From the NCBI GenBank assembly GCA_017474045.1, contig JAFUHX010000046.1:1-45118 (forward strand): a stretch of DNA of 45,118 nucleotides, in the 5' to 3' direction. Below, in pieces: positions 26,789 through 35,467 of this stretch; within the stretch, counting starts at the first letter, position 1; every line of letters begins with the position of its first letter. A program made the translations under genes and the position numbers. Source of the stretch: Clostridia bacterium (GTDB lineage: Bacteria > Bacillota > Clostridia > Oscillospirales > Acutalibacteraceae). Below the pieces are notes generated by a model. That model saw only the letters and a program-made list of their open reading frames with translations, did not search any database and had not been told where the DNA came from.

Positions 26789-27237
26789 GCCAAATCAAAA
26801 GTTCCGTCCTGAATTGCCATAATCTGATCGACTCTTCTTTGGTGTCTTCCGCCTTCAAACTCTGTTGTTAAAAAAACATCAACCATTTCAAGAGCAAGAC
26901 CTGCACCAACAACTCTTCCGCCTAAACAGAGGGCATTTGCATCGTTATGAAGTCTTGTGAATTTTGCGCTGAAATAATCGCTGCAGCAAGCGGCTCTGAT
27001 GCCCTTAACTTTGTTTGCTGCCATTGAAATACCGATTCCTGTTCCGCAGCAAAGAATGGCTTTTTCGCATTCACCTGAAACAACGCTCTTGCAGGTTTTG
27101 AATGCGATTGCGGCATAGTCAATAGATTCCGGAGAATAGGTTCCGAAGTCTTTATATTCAATTCCTTTTTCTTCAAGATGTTTTTTAATTTCTTCTTTAA
27201 GTGCGAATCCGCCGTGGTCTGCGCCTAATGCAATCAT
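26785..27237 (-). CDS. rpiB: Ribose-5-phosphate isomerase B
   Basis: A 150-residue RpiB/LacAB family enzyme interconverting ribose 5-phosphate and ribulose 5-phosphate. Active-site pattern: GADHGGFALK (Asp7, His8), CCGTGIGIS with Cys64, NDANALCLGGRVVG, and the C-terminal EGGRHQRRVDQI. Its product, ribulose 5-phosphate, is the substrate of TarJ in this window, though the genes are not linked in an operon. The start follows AAGGAGATAATTAAAA. It has its own promoter. Confidence 0.96.
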   Translation of the reverse strand: MIALGADHGGFALKEEIKKHLEEKGIEYKDFGTYSPESIDYAAIAFKTCKSVVSGECEKAILCCGTGIGISMAANKVKGIRAACCSDYFSAKFTRLHNDANALCLGGRVVGAGLALEMVDVFLTTEFEGGRHQRRVDQIMAIQDGTFDLA

Positions 27238-27276
27238 TTTTAATTATCTCCTTTTGTAGCTTATTTTTATGAAATA

Positions 27277-27305
27277 ATGATAACATAAAACCCTTGCTTT
27301 GTAAA
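27277..27305 (-). promoter_or_regulatory. rpiB promoter
   Basis: On the minus strand TTTACA (27300-27305), 17 bases, TATCAT (27277-27282). It sits just past the repeat block that separates rpiB from tsaB. Confidence 0.65.
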
Positions 27306-27319
27306 GATGAAGCCAAAGT

Positions 27320-27472
27320 TTGTTTATAGCATGAACCCTGTTTTTTTGCTTTCTGAAAGTTTTGGACTCATAAATATTAAAAAAGCTTCTTCAGGTTTTA
27401 CTACTCCGAAAAAGCTCTTTATGTTGTTTAGGTTTATGCGTTCTGCGCTTTTTTTGTCGCCCGGGCGAAGAA
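27320..27472 (-). repeat. 3'-end repeat element, copy 3 (tandem partner of copy 4)
   Basis: On the minus strand: AAAAAAAGCGCAGAACGCATAAACC flank, a hairpin made of CCGAAAAAGCTCTTT (27406-27420) and AAAAAAGCTTCTTCAGG (27379-27395), then AATATTTATGAGTCC. It is nearly the same sequence as copy 4, offset by 249 bases. The stem differs from copies 1, 2, 5 and 7 but keeps the layout. Confidence 0.75.
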
Positions 27473-27567
27473 AAAAAGATGCAGAATGAGCAAACTAAGC
27501 AAAAGCGAAGCTTTGCTTCGTTTTTGGCTGCCCGAAGGCGTACAAAGGTACGCCGAGAGGCGAAGTT
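27473..27567. repeat. Spacer block between copies 3 and 4, with two small hairpins
   Basis: Contains CGAAGC-TTT-GCTTCG followed by TTTTT (about 27506-27525) and GGCGTAC-AAAG-GTACGCC (27537-27554). The second hairpin and the following GCTTATAGCATRAA also occur at bases 1-42 of the window, so this block belongs to the repeat family. Confidence 0.65.
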
Positions 27568-27712
27568 GGCTTATAGCATGAACCGCTGATTTTTTTACTT
27601 TATTAATGTTTTGGACTCATAAATATTAAAAAAGCTTCTTCAGGTTTAATCACTCCGAAAAAGCTCTTTATGTTATTAAGGTTTATGCGTTCTGCGCTTT
27701 TTTTATCGCCCG
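27568..27712 (-). repeat. 3'-end repeat element, copy 4, overlapping the tsaB stop
   Basis: Same arrangement as copy 3, with the hairpin at 27628-27669. Its conserved flank (AAAAAAGCGCAGAACGCATAA on the minus strand) encodes the last residues IKKAQNA and the stop of tsaB, so the element begins inside the gene. Confidence 0.75.
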
Positions 27713-28378
27713 AAGTTCTCTTTCTGCCTGGGGAAGTCTTAAATATACGGGGAGAAGGTCTTTGGCTTCAATCAGCTTTTCCTCACTGAAGTTTTTCTCA
27801 GCAACAAATCCAACGCTTGCTGCGTTCTGAAACCTGATGACCGAGGGGGCAATGCTGTAGCCAAGAGCTTTGTGGCAAAGTTCGGCACCGTCACCAACAA
27901 AAACAATTTTTTTATTGAAGTTCTCAAGTTTTTTTCCAAGGTCTTCAATTTTGATTGCCTCGTCTTCGCTGAGCCTTTCAATTTTTTCGCCGTTGATTTC
28001 AAAAATTGCCGAATACACCTGCTGACATCTGGCGTCCATAACGCTGCAGGCAATAATATCCTGACCGAGAAGATTACAGGCAAGAGCTTCAAGGGTTGAA
28101 ACCGAAAAGCATTTTTTGCCTGTTCCGTCGGCGAGACCTTTTATTGCTGCAATTCCGATGCGAATACCTGTGAAAGAGCCGGGACCTGCGCTGCAGGCAA
28201 AAAAATCAATTGAAGAAAGGTCGGTTTCGCTGTTTTTAAGCGCTGAATCAATCATGGGAAGAAGGGTTCGTGAGTGGGTGAGTCCGGCATTGGTGTTGCA
28301 AAGACTGATTACCTTTCCGTTTTCGGTAATGGCAACGCTTGCGCAAACAGCGCTTGTGTCAACAGACAAAATTTTCAT
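27683..28378 (-). CDS. tsaB: tRNA threonylcarbamoyladenosine protein TsaB
   Basis: A 231-residue inactive paralogue of the ASKHA fold that scaffolds TsaD and TsaE in t6A37 modification of tRNAs reading ANN codons. It begins ILSVDTSAVCASVAI and carries LTHSRTLLPMID and the family signature SAGPGSFTGIRIGIA. The start at 28378 is set by its place inside the tsaE 3' end (20-base overlap) and by the conserved N-terminus; a longer in-frame ORF upstream only overlaps tsaE. The last seven residues come from repeat copy 4. Confidence 0.95.
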   Translation of the reverse strand: MKILSVDTSAVCASVAITENGKVISLCNTNAGLTHSRTLLPMIDSALKNSETDLSSIDFFACSAGPGSFTGIRIGIAAIKGLADGTGKKCFSVSTLEALACNLLGQDIIACSVMDARCQQVYSAIFEINGEKIERLSEDEAIKIEDLGKKLENFNKKIVFVGDGAELCHKALGYSIAPSVIRFQNAASVGFVAEKNFSEEKLIEAKDLLPVYLRLPQAERELRAIKKAQNA

Positions 28379-28799
28379 AGTCACCCTCTCCTTCAATTTC
28401 AAAAATTCTGTGGTTTTCTCCGCCTCTTTTAATGGTAATTCTGATGGTATTTGAGGGGAGAGCGTTTTCAATGTTTTCGCTCCATTCGCAAGCAAGAATT
28501 CCTCCGGTTTCATAGTAATCAAAAAAGCCGGAAGAATAAAGGTCGTCCCAAGTTTCAACTCGATACATATCAAAATGATAGAGATTGGTTTTTCCCCGGT
28601 ATTCATTAACGAGGGCAAAGGTGGGGCTTGTTACGTCGCCTGAAATACCCAGCCCTTTGGCAAGACCCTTTGTGAAAGCTGTTTTTCCCATTCCGAGCCC
28701 GCCGAAAAAAGCAACAACAACGGGACCCTTCAAAAGCTTTCCCATTTTTTCAGCGAAGGCTATGGTTTCTTCAACGCTGTGGGTTTCAACGGTAAACAT
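28359..28799 (-). CDS. tsaE: tRNA threonylcarbamoyladenosine ATPase TsaE
   Basis: A 146-residue P-loop ATPase that drives the TsaBD cycle in t6A synthesis. The Walker A is GGLGMGKT (33-40); SPTFALVNEY and the LYHFDMYR motif follow, with LACEWSENI near the end. It overlaps tsaB by 20 bases, so the two are coupled. tsaD, the catalytic subunit, is not in this window. The promoter at 28864-28891 faces the rodA promoter. Confidence 0.95.
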   Translation of the reverse strand: MFTVETHSVEETIAFAEKMGKLLKGPVVVAFFGGLGMGKTAFTKGLAKGLGISGDVTSPTFALVNEYRGKTNLYHFDMYRVETWDDLYSSGFFDYYETGGILACEWSENIENALPSNTIRITIKRGGENHRIFEIEGEGDYENFVC

Positions 28800-28863
28800 C
28801 GGTCACTCTCCTTCAGATAAAATGAAAGCAGAAATTTTGGTTTAAACTGTTTTTCAACTTCTT

Positions 28864-28891
28864 ATTGTATCATAATTTATAAAGAAGTCAA
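28864..28891 (-). promoter_or_regulatory. tsaEB promoter
   Basis: On the minus strand TTGACT (28886-28891), 16 bases, TACAAT (28864-28869). It is back to back with the rodA promoter. Confidence 0.7.
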
Positions 28892-28899
28892 CAAATCAC

Positions 28900-28928
28900 T
28901 TGAAATATTACGGGAGAAAATATATAAT
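28900..28928 (+). promoter_or_regulatory. rodA promoter
   Basis: TTGAAA (28900-28905), 17 bases, TATAAT (28923-28928). Confidence 0.75.
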
Positions 28929-28997
28929 AAAAAAACAAAAGGATAATTAAAAATGTTGATGTATATAATGCCTTTTTTGATCGGACGGTGTTAAATT

Positions 28998-30179
28998 TTG
29001 GATATAAAGACCTTTTCCAAGGGACTGAAAAAGGGCTTTCGAGAAACCGATAAGCTTTTTTTGCTTCTTTGCTTACTTCTTACTTCTTTCGGAAGCTTAA
29101 TGGTTGCCAGCGCAACTAAAAGAAATATTGACGGTAACGCATTGATTTCAAGAGATGCCCGTGTTATGATTTTTGCCGTTATTCTCGGAACGGTTATGTG
29201 TATGATAATTTCTTTTATCGATTATGACCTGATTTTGAAGCTATGGCCGGTGATAGCTGTCGGTTCGCTGTTTCTGATGTTTCTTTTGCTGACTCCTTTG
29301 GGTGTTGCTCCCGAGGGGCGTTCAGATGCAAGGTCATGGATAAAGCTTACATCAAGTCTCTATCTTCAGCCTTCGGAAATTTTGAAAATTGCTTTCATAA
29401 TAACTTTTTCCATTCACATAAACAAGGTTAAAAATGATATTTCAAGCCTGAAAAATGTTTTTCTTTTGTGTGTTCACGCCTTCATTCCCATTGCGCTTGT
29501 TGTTCTGACCGGTGACATGGGTTCAGCTTTGATTTTTGTTTTAATGTTTATAGCAATGATGTTTATAGCAGGCGTTCATTGGCTCTATTTCCCTGCCGGA
29601 GCGTTGGCGATAGCAGCTGTTTCGCCGATTGTGTGGTATAAGGTTTTTGACGACATTCAGAGAAACAGAATTCTTGCCCTTTTTAATCCCGATGATTATC
29701 CCGGCGAAATTTATCAGCAGCAGCAGGCTCTTAACGCTATGAAAGAGGGCGGTTTCAGGGGAACAGGTCTTTTTAAAGGACCTTTTACTCAAAGCGGAAG
29801 CATTCCCGAATGTGAAAACGACATGATATTTTCGGTAATATGCGAAGAAATCGGTTTTGTTGGTGCAGTTTTGCTCATTGCCCTTTTTGTTCTTCTTTCC
29901 TTGAGAATAATTTATATCGGAAAAAGAGCTAATAATTATGCCGCCTCAATGATCTGCTACGGAGTAGTATTTATGATTATTTCTCAGGTGTTTGTTAACA
30001 TCGGAATGTGTAGCATGCTTCTTCCCGTAATCGGAATTACGCTTCCCTTTATCAGCGCCGGCGGAACCTCAACTGTTTGTCTGTATATTGCAGTCGGACT
30101 GATTCTCAGCATTTACAGAAGCGGGGTTGCCATTGAATATGATGATTTCCGCTATGCACGGATTGCAAAAACCTATTAA
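28998..30179 (+). CDS. rodA: SEDS-family peptidoglycan glycosyltransferase RodA
   Basis: A 393-residue integral membrane protein with about ten helices, of the FtsW/RodA/SpoVE (SEDS) family that polymerises lipid II. Visible motifs: LKIAFIITFSIHINK (helix 4 region), LTGDMGSALIFVLMF, QQALNAMKEGGFRGTGLFKG, the region ENDMIFSVICEEIGF, and the C-terminal LPFISAGGTS. It works with a class B PBP such as the one at 20172-21752, although the two genes are not adjacent. RodA is preferred over FtsW because no division genes are near, but this is not decisive. The TTG start at 28998 follows GGACGGTG. Confidence 0.9.
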   Translation: MDIKTFSKGLKKGFRETDKLFLLLCLLLTSFGSLMVASATKRNIDGNALISRDARVMIFAVILGTVMCMIISFIDYDLILKLWPVIAVGSLFLMFLLLTPLGVAPEGRSDARSWIKLTSSLYLQPSEILKIAFIITFSIHINKVKNDISSLKNVFLLCVHAFIPIALVVLTGDMGSALIFVLMFIAMMFIAGVHWLYFPAGALAIAAVSPIVWYKVFDDIQRNRILALFNPDDYPGEIYQQQQALNAMKEGGFRGTGLFKGPFTQSGSIPECENDMIFSVICEEIGFVGAVLLIALFVLLSLRIIYIGKRANNYAASMICYGVVFMIISQVFVNIGMCSMLLPVIGITLPFISAGGTSTVCLYIAVGLILSIYRSGVAIEYDDFRYARIAKTY

Positions 30180-30296
30180 GGTTACACTGTTTTAACAAAT
30201 GGAAATTAAAAATAAATCTTAATTTTTTTCTATTGCCATTTTTCACCTTTTGTTGTATTATAATAAATGAATTTAATTTTCCGGGAGGAGATTTTT

Positions 30297-31202
30297 ATGA
30301 AAAAAGCCATAAGCGTTTTGCTTTCAATCCTTTTTGTTGTCGGACTTTTCGCTTTCCCTTCTTCAGCGGCTGATTGCGCTCACCAATATGAGCTTCAGGT
30401 TGTTGTTGAACCCACCTGTCATTCAACCGGAGCCAAGGGCGAAAAATGCGTTTTTTGCGGCGATGTTAAGGAAGATACCTATGAAGCAATTCCCGCAACT
30501 GACCATGTTCTTCCTTCAAACAACAGCGACTGGAATGTTACTGTTTATCCCACAACGGAATCTGACGGAGAAAGATGGTGTTACTGCGCGGATGAGGAAT
30601 GCGACGCAATAATTACTGAAACAATGCCTGCTCTCACCTCAGATTGCAGTCATCCTTTCTTCAGCGAGCCCACAGTTATTGAAGAGGCAACCTGCTCAAG
30701 ACAATCAAAAAGCGAGGTAATCTGCCTTTCTTGCGGCGCTCATAAACTCAGATACGGTCCTGCACTTGAACACACCTGGGTTGAAGTTGCTGAAAAGCCT
30801 GCAACCTGCGAAAAAATGGGCAAAACAGGCGCATGGAAATGTTTATATTGCCACATCTGGAAAGACGGCGTAGCTCCGAAAATTACTGCTGCTTTAGGCC
30901 ATAGCTTCTATGTTCTTCCTGATGTTGAGGTTGCAACCTGCACTGCCGCAGGAACAGGACATCAGTATTGCAGCAATGAAGGCTGCGACTATGTTGAAAG
31001 AGTTTCAATTCCCCGCCTTGAACATCAGGATCATAACGGCGACGGCAAATGTGAGGTTTGCGGAAACAGACTTTGCACCTGCATTTGTCACCAGGGCAAC
31101 TTCATTTCCTTCATCGTTCGTTGGTTAAACACAATGCTTAATAACCTTATGCATGACGGTGAAATGGAATTCGCCTGCTGTGATTGTATGGAGCCGGTAT
31201 AA
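30297..31202 (+). CDS. Secreted cysteine-rich repeat protein
   Basis: A 301-residue exported protein: signal peptide at 1-24 (hydrophobic core, PSSAA-D), then at least four degenerate units of about 45-50 residues of the form 'H..EVVEPTC...G.....CVFCG..K...IPA..H', each with a CxxC pair as in small zinc ribbons. Near the end are DHNGDGKCEVCG and CTCICH, then an amphipathic aromatic segment (FISFIVRWLNTMLNNL) and CCDC. Clostridia often encode such 'PTC..G...C..CG' surface repeats, whose role is unknown. Extracellular metal binding or disulfide cross-linking is possible. The start follows GGGAGGAG. Confidence 0.75.
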   Translation: MKKAISVLLSILFVVGLFAFPSSAADCAHQYELQVVVEPTCHSTGAKGEKCVFCGDVKEDTYEAIPATDHVLPSNNSDWNVTVYPTTESDGERWCYCADEECDAIITETMPALTSDCSHPFFSEPTVIEEATCSRQSKSEVICLSCGAHKLRYGPALEHTWVEVAEKPATCEKMGKTGAWKCLYCHIWKDGVAPKITAALGHSFYVLPDVEVATCTAAGTGHQYCSNEGCDYVERVSIPRLEHQDHNGDGKCEVCGNRLCTCICHQGNFISFIVRWLNTMLNNLMHDGEMEFACCDCMEPV

Positions 31203-31249
31203 AATCTTCATGAAACAAGGGAAGAGACTCCCTCAAAAACCAACAAACA

Positions 31250-31282
31250 AGCCACTGCAAATGAATGTTTGCAGTGGCTTTC
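31250..31282. terminator. Convergent terminator hairpin
   Basis: GCCACTGCAAA (31251-31261) pairs with TTTGCAGTGGC (31268-31278) with a six-base loop. It lies between the cysteine-rich gene and the convergent beta-helix gene and can serve both; T-runs are short on each side. Confidence 0.8.
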
Positions 31283-31294
31283 TTGTGTATCTGT

Positions 31295-33427
31295 TTACTT
31301 AATAATTTTTGTTTTCGCCGAGGAGCATTTTTTAAAGGTATTGTTTTTAACGCTTGCCTTGCCTTTGAGGTAACAAACACCATATTTGCAACTGTAAATT
31401 TTGTTTTTCTCAATTGTTACCTTTGCTTTGGAGTGTAGCTTTGATATATATATTGCACTGTTTTTGCAGGACTTAACGGTGTTTCCTGAAATCTTTTTAA
31501 TTTTGCAAGAGGAGCTGTTTATTCTGATACCGTAGCGGCTTTTGACCTTAAGGTCTTTGCTGCTTTTGTCTTCCTTGCAGTTTATTTTGTTGCTTGTTAT
31601 GTTTGTTACCTTGGCTTTGTCGTTAACGGAAATTGCGTCTATTGAGTCTGATGTCAGATCAATCCGGTTCTTTGAAACGGTGGTTGCAGAGCCGTTGCTG
31701 TTTAAATAAATTCCGTTACCTTTGCTGTTGCAGACATAGTTTGAAGAAATTGTTTCAGCTGAAGCGTTTTTGGTAATATAAATTCCTGCCTTTGAGCAGT
31801 TATAAACTCTGTTTGATTTAATGTTGCCTGCAGCAGAGTCTGTTACTGCAATTCCGTAGCCTGAAACAGCTGACACCTTGTTTGAAGAAATATAAACCGA
31901 TTTGCTTTTTGCTGTAACATAAATTCCGTTGCTTTTTGTTTTCAAAACAGTATTTTTAGAAATTTTGGCTCTGTTGACATCAGTAAGCTTGATTCCGAAA
32001 CCGCCTGAAGAAGTAATAGTGTTTGAATAAAGCATAACAGTTTTGCTGTGTTCGGCTGAAACAGCTGTGTGAAGATGCTTTTTGCTGTCATAAATTTTGT
32101 TTGATTTAATGAAAACATTTTCGCTGTCTTCAATTCTTATGGCGTAAATTGTTGCCTTGTGTTTTGAAGAGCAAGAAAGGGTAATTTTGTTTCCTTTGAC
32201 ACAAAGGTCAGATTTTTCAGAATATTCTGAACCCTTGGCTCCATAAATATGAATGGCATAAAAATGTTTTTTCGAAACAGAAGAAGAAATGGTGTTGTTT
32301 TCAATTGAAACATCAGAAATCCGCAGGTCAGCAGAGAAAGTTTTTCCGTCTTTATCTTTAAAGGAAGAAACATTTTTTCCAAAAACTCTTATAGCGTATG
32401 CTGTTGAGTCGTTGTCGGTGTCGCAGACAGAAATTTTGTTGTCTGAAATTTTAACATTAAGCTTTCCTGTCGGCTTTTCGCTCGTTCCAATGGGAGCATA
32501 ATAGTTTGAAAGAGCTTCATTTGTAACGGTTGAGCAGCTGATTCCGCTTCCGCAGGAAGAAATTGTGTTACCTGAAATTTCGCTGTTTAAATAGTTAACG
32601 GCTCTTATAGCGTAGTTTTCAATGTTTGAAAAGGTGTTGTTTTTGATTGAAATATTTTTAAAATAATAACCGGCAATTCCTGAGTGGGTTCCGATTCCGC
32701 GGTGAACATTTTCAAAATTACACCCGGAAATCGTAACATTCTTGGTAATTGTTCCGTCATAGGCAGGATAGACAAAATATTTTTCTTTAAGAATGTCAAT
32801 CTGAATTGCCTCGCAGTTTGAACTGCTTAAGGAGTCAGAAATTTTCATGTCTGAAAAAGAGCAGTTTAAGATGTTAACATTTTTGCTTGCGGCAAAGGTT
32901 AAAAGGTGGCGGACGTTTTTTGTGTTTCTGAATGACAGAGCTTCCAAAGTAACGTCAGAAGCGTGAGCAAAATGAAAAAGGGAAGAGGTTCCCGTTTCGT
33001 TTCCGTCAAAGGTACCGTTTTTAACTGTAATGTTTGAATAGCCTTCGTAGCCATAGCTGACATCGGTGCCTTTTCCGAAACGCACCATTGAGCCGCAATT
33101 TTTTTGTCTGTAAAGAACAGAAGAAGAAAGGTCTAAAACAGTGTTGCTGAAAAGGTTGAGGGTGGAGCTGATATAATATTTTCCGGTGGGCAGAGAAACT
33201 GTGTGAATATTTTGAGAAGTTGCATTGTCTCGGCAATAATTCAAGGCATTTTGAATGTTTGTTCTTGCATTCTGAGAAGAGTTTTCTGTTTCAATGCTGA
33301 AGGAAGCAACAACCTTTCCCGAACTGTCTGAAACGGTTATTTCTTTTGTTTCATTTGCGGCGTTAGCTGAAATCAGAAATAAAAAAGAAAAACAAACAGA
33401 AATTAATAATATCAGGAGCTTTTTCAT
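31295..33427 (-). CDS. Secreted right-handed parallel beta-helix protein
   Basis: A 710-residue exported protein with a signal peptide (about 1-24, ISANAA). Nearly the whole mature part is made of short coils of the pectate-lyase/NosD beta-helix type, with recurring 'I.N..S....GI.I......I..NTI' patterns from about residue 90 to the end. A Pectate_lyase_3-like start (ALNYCRDNATSQNIHTVSLP) lies near residue 50. Such proteins bind or cut polysaccharides, but no catalytic set could be recognised. The last 30 residues are Lys/Cys-rich. The ATG at 33427 is chosen because GAAAGG lies nine bases upstream; TTG codons just before are unlikely. Confidence 0.8.
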   Translation of the reverse strand: MKKLLILLISVCFSFLFLISANAANETKEITVSDSSGKVVASFSIETENSSQNARTNIQNALNYCRDNATSQNIHTVSLPTGKYYISSTLNLFSNTVLDLSSSVLYRQKNCGSMVRFGKGTDVSYGYEGYSNITVKNGTFDGNETGTSSLFHFAHASDVTLEALSFRNTKNVRHLLTFAASKNVNILNCSFSDMKISDSLSSSNCEAIQIDILKEKYFVYPAYDGTITKNVTISGCNFENVHRGIGTHSGIAGYYFKNISIKNNTFSNIENYAIRAVNYLNSEISGNTISSCGSGISCSTVTNEALSNYYAPIGTSEKPTGKLNVKISDNKISVCDTDNDSTAYAIRVFGKNVSSFKDKDGKTFSADLRISDVSIENNTISSSVSKKHFYAIHIYGAKGSEYSEKSDLCVKGNKITLSCSSKHKATIYAIRIEDSENVFIKSNKIYDSKKHLHTAVSAEHSKTVMLYSNTITSSGGFGIKLTDVNRAKISKNTVLKTKSNGIYVTAKSKSVYISSNKVSAVSGYGIAVTDSAAGNIKSNRVYNCSKAGIYITKNASAETISSNYVCNSKGNGIYLNSNGSATTVSKNRIDLTSDSIDAISVNDKAKVTNITSNKINCKEDKSSKDLKVKSRYGIRINSSSCKIKKISGNTVKSCKNSAIYISKLHSKAKVTIEKNKIYSCKYGVCYLKGKASVKNNTFKKCSSAKTKIIK

Positions 33428-33573
33428 TTTCAACAACCTTTCTTATTCTCTGTTTAAACTTTAGCATTTCAGAAAGGGTATTGTCAACTGATAAAATTTT
33501 CAATATTGTCAACAAAGAAGCTTTTTTGTAGCTTTTGCTGTTTTAATGGCTCGGTTTTCATGCAAAAAAACTA

Positions 33574-33602
33574 TGGACATTATTTGATATATAGGTTAAA
33601 AT
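33574..33602 (+). promoter_or_regulatory. Promoter of the GH2 gene
   Basis: TGGACA (33574-33579), 17 bases, TAAAAT (33597-33602). It lies about 75 bases before the start. No catabolite-responsive element was evident. Confidence 0.6.
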
Positions 33603-33676
33603 AAAGTGTATATCAGTATTTAATCATTTTTCTTTAAATACTTTCAACAATTATTATTTTTCAGGAGGCATTTTTT

Positions 33677-35440
33677 ATGATGACTTTAACTACCCGTTGG
33701 GCAAAAGAGGCAATGTGTAATAATCCCCTTCCCGAATATCCCCGTCCTCAGATGGTGCGCGATAATTGGGTCAATCTTAACGGAATGTATGAATACGCCG
33801 TAACAGACGAAAACACCCAATGGTGTGAAAAATTTGACGGCGAAATCAGAGTTCCCTTTGCTATTGAAAGTTGTCTTTCAGGTGTTTGCAAAAGAATTTC
33901 CAAAAACGACAGATTGTGGTACAGAAAAAGCTTTTCTCTTCCTGAATCATTCAAAGGAAAAAGAACTATTCTTCATTTCGGTGCTGTTGACTGGGAATGT
34001 AAAATCTATATCAACAAAACCTTAGTCGGCTCACATGTTGGCGGCTATTGTCCCTTCTCTTTTGATATAACAGACAGTCTTGTTGAAGGTGAAAATGAGC
34101 TTGTTGTTTGGGTTTATGACCCCACTGATGAAGCCTGGCAAAACAGAGGCAAGCAGGCAAGCTATTCCCACGGCTTCTGGTACACCTCAACCTCAGGTAT
34201 CTGGCAGACTGTGTGGATGGAAGCAGTCAGCGAAAACTACATTAAAAAATATAAGCTCACTCCCGATATCGACAAGGGTGTTTTGGCAATTGAAACCGAT
34301 GTTCAGGGCGAGGGCAGTCTTAAAATCAAGGTTTTAGATGGCGAAAATGTTGTTGCAGAAGAAGCTATTGACAAAAAGGCTGAGGTTTCTATTCCTGAGC
34401 TTAAGCTCTGGAGTCCTGAAAATCCCTTCCTTTATGATTTTGTTCTCACTCTTGAAAACGGCGAAACCGTTGACAGTGTTAAGGGCTATTTCGCAATGAG
34501 AAAATTCTCAATCGGCGAATATGAAGGCTACAACCGCCTCTTCCTCAATAACGAGCCCTATTTCCAGAGAGGTCTTCTCGATCAGGGCTATTGGAGCGAC
34601 GGTCAGCTCACTCCTCCCACCGACGAAGCTATGATTTATGATATTGAAACAATGAAACGCCTCGGCTACAATATGCTCAGAAAACACATTAAGGTTGAGC
34701 CTGCCCGTTGGTATTATCATTGCGACAGACTGGGAATGATTGTTTGGCAAGACATGGTCAGCGGCGGTCAGTTCCTCAACAATTTCTATGTTGGCGTTCT
34801 TCCCAATATCTATACTTTCCTCAGCCCCGTTATTGACCTGACCAAAAAGGATAACGCTTATAAAACCTTCTCAAGAGAAAAAATTGAGTGGAGAACTCAG
34901 TTTGAAGAAGAGCTTTTTGAAATGATTGACGCTCTTTATAACTATCCTTGTATTGGTTGTTGGGTTCCCTTCAATGAAGGCTGGGGTCAGTTTGATGCCA
35001 AGAGAATCGGCGACGCCGTTAAGGCTTATGATCCCACTCGCTTTGTTGACCACGCAAGCGGCTGGTATGACCAGAAGGGCTGTGACTTCAAGAGTATTCA
35101 CCGCTATATTCTTCCCTTCGTTGCTCCCAAATATGACGGAAGACCCATTGTTATCAGTGAATACGGCGGATACAGCCAGATTCTTGACGGCCATGTTTGG
35201 AACAAGGCAAAGAGCTTTGGCTATCAGATGTATAAATCAAAAGAAAGCCTCACAGAAGCCTACAGAAAGCTTCATGAGCATCAGATTATTCCCGCGATTA
35301 AGAAGGGCCTTTCAGCAACTGTTTACACTCAGGTTTCTGACGTTGAGTTTGAAGTTAACGGAATTCTCACTTATGACAGAGAAATCCTCAAGCTTGATGA
35401 AGAAATGCTTAAGGATATTAACTCTAAGCTTAAATATTAA
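33677..35440 (+). CDS. Glycoside hydrolase family 2 enzyme (beta-glycosidase)
   Basis: A 587-residue cytoplasmic GH2-type enzyme. Order: sugar-binding jelly-roll (about 15-190, with LWYRKSF and HFGAVDWECKIYINKTLVGSHVGGY), Ig-like domain (about 190-285), then the TIM barrel. The likely acid/base is Glu434 in WVPFNEGWGQ and the likely nucleophile is Glu495 in VISEYGGY. At 587 residues it resembles short beta-glucuronidase/galactosidase-like GH2 members rather than LacZ. Substrate is not readable. Its ribosome binding site, CAGGAGG, is strong. The neighbouring WYL regulator may control it; no transporter gene is close. Confidence 0.9.
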   Translation: MMTLTTRWAKEAMCNNPLPEYPRPQMVRDNWVNLNGMYEYAVTDENTQWCEKFDGEIRVPFAIESCLSGVCKRISKNDRLWYRKSFSLPESFKGKRTILHFGAVDWECKIYINKTLVGSHVGGYCPFSFDITDSLVEGENELVVWVYDPTDEAWQNRGKQASYSHGFWYTSTSGIWQTVWMEAVSENYIKKYKLTPDIDKGVLAIETDVQGEGSLKIKVLDGENVVAEEAIDKKAEVSIPELKLWSPENPFLYDFVLTLENGETVDSVKGYFAMRKFSIGEYEGYNRLFLNNEPYFQRGLLDQGYWSDGQLTPPTDEAMIYDIETMKRLGYNMLRKHIKVEPARWYYHCDRLGMIVWQDMVSGGQFLNNFYVGVLPNIYTFLSPVIDLTKKDNAYKTFSREKIEWRTQFEEELFEMIDALYNYPCIGCWVPFNEGWGQFDAKRIGDAVKAYDPTRFVDHASGWYDQKGCDFKSIHRYILPFVAPKYDGRPIVISEYGGYSQILDGHVWNKAKSFGYQMYKSKESLTEAYRKLHEHQIIPAIKKGLSATVYTQVSDVEFEVNGILTYDREILKLDEEMLKDINSKLKY

Positions 35441-35467
35441 AATACTGAAAAAAACTTCTGACCTTCA

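Noticed and set aside
27320-27712. The repeats at 27.3-27.7 kb as a CRISPR array
   Set aside because: Only two long units are present, with 100-base linkers holding structured repeats, and no cas genes are near.
28379-28618. An N-terminal extension of TsaB up to 28618
   Set aside because: The extra 80 codons lie over tsaE in a different frame. The conserved TsaB start is at 28378.
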